From DAOTXK01 sp034435395 (GTDB lineage Bacteria > Chloroflexota > Anaerolineae > Aggregatilineales > Ch27): 18,295 nucleotides of DNA. Positions 7,304 to 13,046 of this stretch are shown here, piece by piece. The stretch is from positions 1 through 18,295 of the forward strand of contig DAOTXK010000076.1 of the NCBI GenBank assembly GCA_034435395.1. The letters are read 5' to 3'. A model generated the notes under the pieces. That model worked only from the letters and a program-made list of their open reading frames with translations. It did not search any database and had not been told where the DNA came from. Position numbers and translations under genes: made by a program. Each line of letters starts with the position of its first letter. The first letter of the stretch is position 1.

Positions 7304-8104
7304 ATGCGGTCAAAAAGCCAACGTGCCACTTCCATCTGGCTGATCATCATCGGCCTGCTGCTCAGCCTCGTCTTCATCTCCGGGGCCGTGCCCCCCCAGG
7401 TGCAGCTGATCGGCCTGGTGCTCTATGCGGCGATGGCGCTGGCAGCGCTGGGGGTCTTCGACGCCGAGGAAGTGCGCCGCCGCCTGCCCCGCCGCCCATC
7501 CCTGGACGTGCTGAGGGTCCAGCGCCCTCGATGGGAGCGGACCCAGGCCAGCGACGCCGCCCGACGCGCCCAACAACGCGCCAGCCTGCTGAGCGACTAC
7601 CTGGACGATTTCCGGCTGCTGGATGTGGGCCTGATCGTCAGCGAGGTCGGGCCGGATGGGATGAGCCTGCGGCGCGGCGAGGTCACGCTGGACGACCAGG
7701 CCATCCAGCCCTACGTCGTGCTGCACGCTGACCCGTCCTGGAACGACGAGACCGTCTCCGTGCGCTTCGAGATACTGGACACCCACGGCGAGCCGCACTT
7801 TCGCTACGAGGACAAGGTTTACCTGCGCGAGGGCCAGAACAACGTGCTGTGCAGCCGCCGCCTGCCGCTGGGCGACAAAGCGGCCACGGTCAGCCCTGGC
7901 CTGTGGGAGCTGCGCGTCTCGGTGGACGGCGGCGTGATCGGGCTGCACAGCTTCGGTGTGGGGCCGTCGCTGCGGGAGCGGCAGCGGATGTTTGAGGAGG
8001 GCATCATCTCCCCCCACCGCCGGGAGCGCCTGCGCGACGCCGCTGCTGACGAGGACGACGACTCGCCGATCTCGCTGGAGGAGCTGCTGCGGGGACGGGA
8101 GTGA
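7304..8104 (+). CDS. Membrane-anchored protein with unknown beta-rich domain (copy A)
   Basis: The protein has 266 aa. ATG7304 has a modest AGGA nine bases upstream. The N-terminus holds two closely spaced hydrophobic segments (about 10-28 and 34-51) and a short loop, so the bulk of the protein probably returns to the cytoplasmic side. A basic/helical linker (about 55-100) leads to a domain at 103-220 with alternating hydrophobic strands: LLDVGLIVSE, YVVLHADPSWNDETVSVRFEILDTHGEPHFRYED, WELRVSVDGGVIGLHSFGV. The C-terminus is charged and ends DDDSPISLEELLRGRE. The next gene shares the whole design, including VRFEILDTHG versus IRFELVDEHG, LWELRVSVDGGVIGLHSF versus TWKLRVYAAGMLLAVHDF, and ISLEELL versus LSLEDLL. 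No catalytic residues or named family are recognised. Located just upstream of the ubiquitin-like cluster, it may or may not be part of it. Confidence 0.85.
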   Translation: MRSKSQRATSIWLIIIGLLLSLVFISGAVPPQVQLIGLVLYAAMALAALGVFDAEEVRRRLPRRPSLDVLRVQRPRWERTQASDAARRAQQRASLLSDYLDDFRLLDVGLIVSEVGPDGMSLRRGEVTLDDQAIQPYVVLHADPSWNDETVSVRFEILDTHGEPHFRYEDKVYLREGQNNVLCSRRLPLGDKAATVSPGLWELRVSVDGGVIGLHSFGVGPSLRERQRMFEEGIISPHRRERLRDAAADEDDDSPISLEELLRGRE

Positions 8105-8150
8105 AACGACCGGGAAACCGTTTTTACCGGAATAGGGCGAGGATTTCCCG

Positions 8151-9038
8151 ATGAGGCACAGAAACAGGGGCGGACGTTTGGGCCGGGGAATCGCCGGGCT
8201 GGTGTTGATCAGCATTGGACTGAGCGCGTTGGGGGTCGGCAACACGCTGGGGATCATGCTGCTCCTGGGCGGGCTGCTGTTGCTGGCCTGGCTGCTCAGC
8301 AGCGACGGCTGGAGCGCCAGCCAGGCGGGCCGCGCGTACCGGTGGCCCGCCGCCGATGAACACCCCGCGCGGCAGGAGGGGCGTCCCCGGCGGCGCGCCC
8401 GTCCCAGCGGGGTGATGCACCGCGTGGCGGCGCAGGCGGTCCGGCGGGCCGGGCAGTACCCGGCGAGCCTGGCGGTCGCCCCGGTCGACGTGGGCCTCCT
8501 GGCCTACGGCGGCGATGACGACCCCACCATCTACCGCGAGACCCGCCTGCCCGACGACTCCCAGTACATCCGTACGTTCGTCGTGCTGCGCTCGCCGCAG
8601 CGCGCCCAGGGTAAGATCCGCTTCGAGCTGGTGGACGAGCACGGCATCCGACGGTTTATCGACGAAACGCCGTGGACGCTCCAGCAGGGGGAGACCTTCG
8701 TCTACCCGGAGACCTGGCTGCCGCTACGCAACCTCGACCGGGTGGACGGCACGTGGAAGTTGCGCGTCTACGCGGCGGGCATGCTGCTGGCGGTGCACGA
8801 CTTCGCCTGGCAGGATACCGGCGGCGGACTGTTCCGCGCCTACCTGGACGGCGACGGCGAGATCACCGACGACCTGCACCAGGAACTGGCCCGGGCGCGG
8901 CTCAGCCGCCTGTCGCTGGAGGATCTGCTCGACGAGCAGGATGGCGGCCTGATGGAGAGCGACCCGGAAGCAGAGGCGGCGGCCCGCCAGGCCGAGAAGC
9001 TCAACCGCCCGCATGGCCAGCGCCGCCAGAGTCGTTAG
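8151..9038 (+). CDS. Membrane-anchored protein with unknown beta-rich domain (copy B)
   Basis: The protein has 295 aa and starts at ATG8151 with GAGG at 8139-8142, 46 bp after the previous stop, so probably in the same operon. It is a paralog of the preceding gene. It has a basic N-terminus and two hydrophobic segments (about 13-29 and 33-50), an Arg/Pro/Ala-rich linker (about 60-105), and then the shared beta-rich domain (about 110-222): VDVGLLAYG, YIRTFVVLRSPQRAQGKIRFELVDEHG, TWKLRVYAAGMLLAVHDF. A shared RLSLEDLLDE segment near 252-262 is followed by a longer, highly charged tail. The pair could form a heterodimer at the membrane. No enzyme motif is visible and no function is assigned. Confidence 0.85.
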   Translation: MRHRNRGGRLGRGIAGLVLISIGLSALGVGNTLGIMLLLGGLLLLAWLLSSDGWSASQAGRAYRWPAADEHPARQEGRPRRRARPSGVMHRVAAQAVRRAGQYPASLAVAPVDVGLLAYGGDDDPTIYRETRLPDDSQYIRTFVVLRSPQRAQGKIRFELVDEHGIRRFIDETPWTLQQGETFVYPETWLPLRNLDRVDGTWKLRVYAAGMLLAVHDFAWQDTGGGLFRAYLDGDGEITDDLHQELARARLSRLSLEDLLDEQDGGLMESDPEAEAAARQAEKLNRPHGQRRQSR

Positions 9039-9246
9039 CGCAACCGTCCAGAAGGCCGCTTACCCCAGCCCCAGGCCGCCCGCCTCCGCCGCCGACGGGG
9101 CGCAAACCCACCACTTTTGGGATGTAACCAGCGGGTGAACCGTGTCATAATAAAATAGATATCGGTTGAGGCCGGCAGAGGGCTGACCAGCAACAGCGGG
9201 GCCGGTTACGTGTAGTGGAGGGTGATAAGGAAAGGAGCGCACACCG
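9039..9246 (+). promoter_or_regulatory. Leader and probable promoter of the ubiquitin-like cluster
   Basis: This 208-bp gap has no gene. A sharply AT-rich stretch at 9145-9161 includes CATAAT (9146-9151) overlapping TAAAAT (9151-9156), both possible -10 hexamers. It is conspicuous in such GC-rich DNA and lies about 95 bp before the E2 start. TTTTGGGATG at 9115-9124 lies 21 bp upstream of CATAAT and mirrors an element before the 7304 gene. A strong AAAGGAG ribosome site at 9231-9237 serves ATG9247. No terminator for the upstream pair is evident. Confidence 0.45.
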
Positions 9247-9705
9247 ATGACCGCCTGGTGGGGAACCCGGAGCAACGTCTCGCCGCGCCTGCGCCTGGAA
9301 GTGGAAGCCATGCGGGCCACTTTCGGCGGCACCTTCCGCCTGATCGTGCCCCGCCACGGCCTGCTCTACTGGGTCGGCGAGGTGGAGATCAACCTGGCGG
9401 GCGTGCCGCAGCGGGAGCACCTGCTCAAGCTGCTGTACCCGGACAAATACCCGCTCCGCCCGCCGGAAGCCTACGTGCTCAAGCCCTACATCTACAGCCC
9501 CAAGCACCAGTTCGAAGACGGGCAGTTGTGCCTCTTTAATCCCAAGGATGGCCGGGCTTACGGCTGGAACCCGGCCCGCTCCACCGCGGTGACGGTCGCC
9601 GGCTGGGCCGTCGAGTGGCTGTACGCCTACTACACCTGGAAACAGATCGGGGTGTGGCCGGGGATGGAAGAACAGATCAAACGGTCGATCTTTTCCGGGT
9701 TCTGA
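9247..9705 (+). CDS. Bacterial E2-like (ubiquitin-conjugating fold) protein
   Basis: The protein has 152 aa, the size of a minimal UBC domain. ATG9247 lies nine bases after AAAGGAG. The E2 signature is clear. The central strand ends in YPDKYPLRPPEAYVLKP (64-80), which is the YPxxYPxxPP turn. H87 in SPKHQF and the candidate catalytic Cys96 in DGQLCLF follow, then W107-NP and a C-terminal helix (AVEWLYAYYTWKQ). In this family the Cys accepts an activated ubiquitin-like protein from E1 as a thioester and passes it to a target, often without a separate E3. It is followed 17 bp later by the JAB/E2-like fusion, and the cluster includes an E1-like gene, which supports a conjugation role. A cytoplasmic location is expected because there is no signal or membrane segment. 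The fold call is strong; the modifier and targets are unknown. Confidence 0.85.
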   Translation: MTAWWGTRSNVSPRLRLEVEAMRATFGGTFRLIVPRHGLLYWVGEVEINLAGVPQREHLLKLLYPDKYPLRPPEAYVLKPYIYSPKHQFEDGQLCLFNPKDGRAYGWNPARSTAVTVAGWAVEWLYAYYTWKQIGVWPGMEEQIKRSIFSGF

Positions 9706-9722
9706 CGGGGAGCCAAGACGAC

Positions 9723-10799
9723 ATGCGGCATATGGCCAGGAAACCGTATAACAGCGCCGGGCGCACGCCGCCGCGCGTGGTGGTGGCCGAGCGCGTGATC
9801 CGTAAGATGGCCCTCGGCGCGTCGCGGTACCCGGAGGAAGAGACCGCCGAAGCGCTGGTCGGGCTGGTGATCCCCAATGAGGGCGACCGCGAGCCGGACC
9901 TCTACCTGCTGGATACCATCGCGCCCGATCAGACCGCCATCGACCGGGAAAGTTACATGGTGGCCCAGGGCGACGACCTGCAGGACGAGATCATGTACTG
10001 GCTGGCCATCAACTGGCGGCGGTTCCGCGAGCGGCGGCAGCACAGTTATGGCAAGGCCCTGGCCGGTAAGTGGGACGCGCCGCTGCGTTACCTGGGCGAC
10101 TGGCATAAGCAGCCCGGCGAGATGTTCTGGCCCAGCCACGGCGACCTGATGACCGCCCTGGAGATCGTGCAGAATCCTGACCACGACATGCCGCAGTTCC
10201 TGGCCCCGATTGTGACCCTGGCCCCGCCCTGGGACGAGGCCGAAGGCCCCCCCGGCGACGAGTTCGACCTCTATGCCCGCCAGGAGGACGGCACCATCGT
10301 CCGCATCAATTTCTGGTACCTCAGCCGCAAGATGAAGCAATTTGTGGCCGCCCGGCCCGAAGTGCAGTCCGACCAGGCGCTGCCCGCTGTGCCGCCCATC
10401 GCCTGGCACCTCACCAACCGCGCCCGCTTCCAGGAGGAATACGACCGGCTGGTCGCTGATGGGCTGGCCGTCAGCGTGGTGGAGTGGGACGCCGACGGCC
10501 AGCCGCCGCTGGAGATATGTTTCCTGGCCGGGCGGGTCGGCGGCGCGCGTGTGTACATCCTGGTGACCGACATCAACTACCCGGAGACGCCGCCCAGAGT
10601 CCGCCTCGCGCCGATGTCCCCGGTGGAGGAAGGCGAGGACATCTTCCAGCGCCTGTGGGCCGAGTCCGAGCCGCTCCAATCGGAGGAGATTTACGGCTGG
10701 ACATGGTCGCCGGACAGGATGCTGCTTGACCTGGTGCACGCCCTGGACGCGCAGCCCAGCGGCCAGTTCAGGCGCTCAGGCCCCGGCTGTGAGTCGTGA
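9723..10799 (+). CDS. JAB/JAMM peptidase-like domain fused to a Cys-less E2-like domain
   Basis: The protein has 358 aa. ATG9723 is chosen with GGGGAG at 9707-9712; ATG9732 is a poorer alternative. The N-terminal half (about 17-165) is a JAB/MPN domain: Glu43 in TAEALVGLV as the catalytic glutamate, then GDWHKQPGEMFWPSHGDL (125-142). This matches the JAMM spacing HxHx7SxxD exactly except that the second His is Gln130; His128, Ser138 and Asp141 are kept. Such enzymes process or remove ubiquitin-like proteins in bacterial E1-E2-JAB operons. The C-terminal part (about 225-345) reads as a second E2/RWD-like domain: NRARFQEEYDRLV, then YILVTDINYPETPPRVRL (278-295, with the YPxxPP turn), then GWTWSPDRMLLDLVHAL. 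It has no Cys in the catalytic region, so it is probably a binding or scaffold domain. The loss of one metal ligand may weaken or abolish hydrolysis. Confidence 0.8.
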   Translation: MRHMARKPYNSAGRTPPRVVVAERVIRKMALGASRYPEEETAEALVGLVIPNEGDREPDLYLLDTIAPDQTAIDRESYMVAQGDDLQDEIMYWLAINWRRFRERRQHSYGKALAGKWDAPLRYLGDWHKQPGEMFWPSHGDLMTALEIVQNPDHDMPQFLAPIVTLAPPWDEAEGPPGDEFDLYARQEDGTIVRINFWYLSRKMKQFVAARPEVQSDQALPAVPPIAWHLTNRARFQEEYDRLVADGLAVSVVEWDADGQPPLEICFLAGRVGGARVYILVTDINYPETPPRVRLAPMSPVEEGEDIFQRLWAESEPLQSEEIYGWTWSPDRMLLDLVHALDAQPSGQFRRSGPGCES

Positions 10800-11017
10800 A
10801 GCGAGCGGCGGAACAGACCCAGATATACGCTGAGCGTCAACCGGGAAATGTTCGACATCTCCCCACAGGCGCTGCTGGCCTTCCGTGACGGCGATGCTAC
10901 CGGGCCTGCACCGCGCCACACGCGCGGGCAGCGCTCTCCGCCGGGCCGGGGGACGGCACGCTGGGGATGGACACGCCGGATGTTGTATGATAGACCGTGC
11001 ATAACGGAGCGATAGCA
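10800..11017 (+). other. 218-bp gap with a short coding-like remnant and the mntA leader
   Basis: No complete gene is convincing here. The frame of the JAB gene, continued past its TGA (10797-10799), stays open to TAG 11013-11015. From about 10824 to 10900 it reads YTLSVNREMFDISPQALLAF with G/C at most third positions, as in real genes of this window. The only ATG with a sensible continuation (10848) has no ribosome site and would give 55 aa. It looks like a remnant of a gene broken when the toxin-antitoxin pair arrived, or an eroded C-terminal extension. The downstream part is low complexity. Confidence 0.3.
10986..10991 (+). promoter_or_regulatory. TATGAT, candidate -10 for mntA-hepT
   Basis: TATGAT, one mismatch from consensus, is directly preceded by TG and lies 26 bp before the mntA ATG11018, so a transcript would begin near 10998 and include CGGAG at 11005-11009. 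The pair is therefore likely to have its own promoter inside the ubiquitin-like cluster. No -35 is clear. Confidence 0.45.
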
Positions 11018-11320
11018 ATGAAAAACATCACGCTGCCATTGGACGAAATCAAATCGTTCAGCGAACGCCACCATATCCGGCGGCTGGCGCTGTTCGGCTC
11101 GGTGTTGCGTGACGACTTTGGGCCGGATAGCGACGTGGATGTGCTGGTGGAGTTTGACCCGGACGCGGTGGTGACGTTCTTTGACATGGGCGCGATGCAA
11201 ATGGAACTTTCGGCGATCATTGGGCGGCGGGTGGACCTGCGCACGCCGGAGGATTTGAGCCGCTATTTCCGGCGACAAGTACTGGAGACCGCCGAGGTAC
11301 AGTATGAACGAACAGGATGA
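11018..11320 (+). CDS. mntA: MNT-domain antitoxin (minimal nucleotidyltransferase, MntA type)
   Basis: The protein has 100 aa. ATG11018 with CGGAG eight bases upstream is preferred over the in-frame GTG10997. The minimal nucleotidyltransferase motif is complete: GSX10DXD at 27-41 (GSVLRDDFGPDSDVD) and a third acidic residue, Asp73, in GRRVDLRT. In characterised pairs, MntA neutralises its HEPN partner by adding AMP to a tyrosine near the RNase active site (type VII toxin-antitoxin). The hepT start overlaps this gene by 17 bp, as is usual. The gene is visibly less GC-rich than its neighbours (an AAAAACATCA start and several A/T third positions), which suggests a separate origin. Residues for activity are all present. 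The lack of an experiment on this pair is the only caveat. Confidence 0.92.
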   Translation: MKNITLPLDEIKSFSERHHIRRLALFGSVLRDDFGPDSDVDVLVEFDPDAVVTFFDMGAMQMELSAIIGRRVDLRTPEDLSRYFRRQVLETAEVQYERTG

Positions 11321-11654
11321 AGTTCGCCTGCGCCATATGCTCGATGCAGCGCGGGCGGCGATATCCTTTGCCAAAGGCCGGACACGCGCCGACCTGGATG
11401 CCGATCTGCAACTGTCGTTTGCGCTGACCAGGGCCATCAGCATCATCGGTGAAGCAGCGTCCAGGGTCTCCAAGGAGTGCCAAGAGGCCAACCCACAAAT
11501 CCCGTGGCCAGCTATGACCGGCATGCGTAACCTGCTGATACACGCCTACTTCGATGTCAATTTGGATATTGTGTGGGACACAGTTCACCACAGCTTGCCG
11601 GCGCTCATTCCCGACCTGGAGCAGTTGCTCCCTCCGGTGGACGAGAGCGGGTAG
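11304..11654 (+). CDS. hepT: HEPN-domain toxin (HepT type ribonuclease)
   Basis: The protein has 116 aa, typical of HepT (DUF86 family). ATG11304 follows GAGG at 11294-11297. It is an all-helical HEPN protein with the signature RX4HXY at R75-NLLI-H80-A-Y82 in MRNLLIHAYFDVN. Arg and His form the RNase site in the dimer, and Tyr82 is the residue modified by MntA in studied systems. The other helix motif, RAISIIGEAASRVS (43-56), is also characteristic. It is an intact toxin with an intact cognate antitoxin immediately upstream and overlapping. The E1-like gene follows, so the pair sits inside the conjugation cluster. Confidence 0.93.
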   Translation: MNEQDEVRLRHMLDAARAAISFAKGRTRADLDADLQLSFALTRAISIIGEAASRVSKECQEANPQIPWPAMTGMRNLLIHAYFDVNLDIVWDTVHHSLPALIPDLEQLLPPVDESG

Positions 11655-11659
11655 ATGTT

Positions 11660-11665
11660 TATAAT
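11660..11665 (+). promoter_or_regulatory. TATAAT, candidate -10 for the E1-like gene
   Basis: This is a perfect TATAAT hexamer five bases after the hepT stop and 56 bp before ATG11722. It implies that the distal half of the ubiquitin-like cluster can be transcribed independently of the proximal half. No matching -35 was found; TG lies two bases upstream of the hexamer, as it also does at 14351. The promoter role is inferred. Confidence 0.5.
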
Positions 11666-11721
11666 TGGGAGTGCAACCGAACAGGGACCAGAGCGCGAAA
11701 CCTGCCAGGCGAAAAACACGT

Positions 11722-12651
11722 ATGACTTCTTGGGACCGCATTGAACGGCTGTTGGGCAAAGACGCGCTTGATCATCTGGCCGGGCGGACGGTGGCCGTCG
11801 CCGGGCTGGGATCAGGCGGCGGCTTCGTGGCGGAGAGCCTGGCCATGAGCGGCGTGGGCCACTTCGTCCTGATCGACGACGACGTGCTGGAAGAGGTCAA
11901 CGTGGTGCGCCATGTCGGCGACCGCCGCGACGTGGGCCGCGCCAAGGTGGACGTGGTGGCCGACCGGATCCGCGCCCGCAACCCCTACGCCCAGGTCCGG
12001 CGCATCAAGGGCCGCATCGAGGATCACCTGGACGCGCTGGACGGGGTCGATCTGGTCGTCTGCGGCGTGGATGGCGAGGTGGTGAAGTACGTGATCAACC
12101 GGGCCTGTCTGGCGCGGGGCCTGACGGCGGTTTACGCCGGCGTGTACGAGCGCGGCGAAGGCGGCGATGTGGTCGTCATCCGGCCCACCGACGAGGCCAG
12201 TCCGTGTTATGCCTGCTGGGCCGACGACCTGCGCGAGGGCATCCAGGAAACGGACAGCCAGGAGCTGGATTATGGTATGATCGGGCCGGAAGGCACGCTG
12301 GAACACGAGCCGGGCCTGTGGCTGCATGTGGTCCGGGTGGCCGCCACCCAGGCCGACCTGGCCCTCAACGAGCTGCTGCGCGGCACAGACCAGTACGTCG
12401 AGATGCCGGGCAACACCGTCATCCTGGCCAACCGCGCCCTGGAGATCGTCGCCGGGCGCACGACCCTCCCCTTCAGCGCGGAATGGGTGACCATCCCCCG
12501 CGAGTGGGACTGCCTGGAGTGCGGCCAGCTGCGCCGCCTGGAAGATGCTGCGCCAGCCGAAGCGGAACAGATGAGCCTGGACGAGTTGATGCACGATTCG
12601 GGCATTCATGTGGTGGAAGTAGATGAAGGCGAGGGACATCCAGATGACTGA
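11722..12651 (+). CDS. E1-like/ThiF-family adenylating enzyme
   Basis: The protein has 309 aa. ATG11722 is preferred because the upstream in-frame TTG11665 overlaps the TATAAT box; its ribosome site (AGG 13 bases upstream) is weak. The ThiF/E1 nucleotide-binding fold is plain: GLGSGGG (28-34), the acidic LIDDDVLEEVN (50-60), Arg63 of VVRH, the Lys75 region of VGRAK, and VVCGVD (112-117). Two CxxC pairs, C162/C165 and C264/C267, form the usual zinc knuckle. It should adenylate the C-terminus of a ubiquitin-like or sulfur-carrier protein. Outside the CxxC pairs the only cysteines are C114 and C129, which are within the Rossmann part, so no conventional catalytic Cys is seen. As in MccB-like enzymes, it may release the adenylate directly to the E2 Cys. 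Its stop overlaps the next start. Confidence 0.88.
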   Translation: MTSWDRIERLLGKDALDHLAGRTVAVAGLGSGGGFVAESLAMSGVGHFVLIDDDVLEEVNVVRHVGDRRDVGRAKVDVVADRIRARNPYAQVRRIKGRIEDHLDALDGVDLVVCGVDGEVVKYVINRACLARGLTAVYAGVYERGEGGDVVVIRPTDEASPCYACWADDLREGIQETDSQELDYGMIGPEGTLEHEPGLWLHVVRVAATQADLALNELLRGTDQYVEMPGNTVILANRALEIVAGRTTLPFSAEWVTIPREWDCLECGQLRRLEDAAPAEAEQMSLDELMHDSGIHVVEVDEGEGHPDD

Positions 12652-13003
12652 AGCCAACGACCGCACCCCGGACAACAAACTGCCGCCGGAGGAAAGCGCC
12701 CCCCTGCACGAAGAGACGGCGGCCTCCCGGCCCGGCGATGCCCCTCCGGCCAGCGGCCCGGCGGGGTCTTCCGGCGCGCCGGAAGTGGTCGACGTGGAGG
12801 CCGGGGACGAGGACGAGGGGATGGCCGAGCGGCTGGAGCGGCTGGGCGGCGAGCCAGCGCCCGCCATCTCGCCGGAGGAATTCGTGCGGCTCCAGCAGTC
12901 GGGGCAGATTCACATCGACTCGCGGGGCCGCATCCGCACCAGCCGCCGCGAACAGACCGACGCCGGGATGAGCCTGCGCAAGCGCCGCGCCTGGTACCGC
13001 TGA
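12644..13003 (+). CDS. Small disordered acidic/basic protein of the E1-E2-JAB cluster
   Basis: The protein has 119 aa. ATG12644 overlaps the E1 stop (ATGACTGA) and has GAGGGA at 12631-12636, so it is probably translationally coupled; ATG12623 is an alternative. Residues about 1-60 are Pro/Glu/Ala-rich and look disordered. A short acidic patch (VVDVEAGDEDEG) is followed by a predicted helix (AERLERLGG, SPEEFVRLQQSG), then IHIDSRGRIRTSRR, and a very basic end, SLRKRRAWYR. No known domain is recognised and it does not end in Gly-Gly. Because it is tightly coupled to E1, it may be a substrate, adaptor or atypical modifier. The basic tail could also bind nucleic acid. All roles are inferred. Confidence 0.7.
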   Translation: MTEANDRTPDNKLPPEESAPLHEETAASRPGDAPPASGPAGSSGAPEVVDVEAGDEDEGMAERLERLGGEPAPAISPEEFVRLQQSGQIHIDSRGRIRTSRREQTDAGMSLRKRRAWYR

Positions 13004-13046
13004 CCGCCCGTTCAAGCCTGAAACCGAGCATTCGCCGAAGGCGCTG

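Noticed and set aside
8104..8123. AAACG...CGTTTTT hairpin as an intrinsic terminator between the two membrane protein genes
   Set aside because: The stem is only five pairs with a ten-base loop, and the genes look co-transcribed (46 bp apart), so it is too weak to call.
10691..11524. 277-codon minus-strand open frame
   Set aside because: It covers mntA-hepT on the opposite strand; both sense genes carry complete family motifs.
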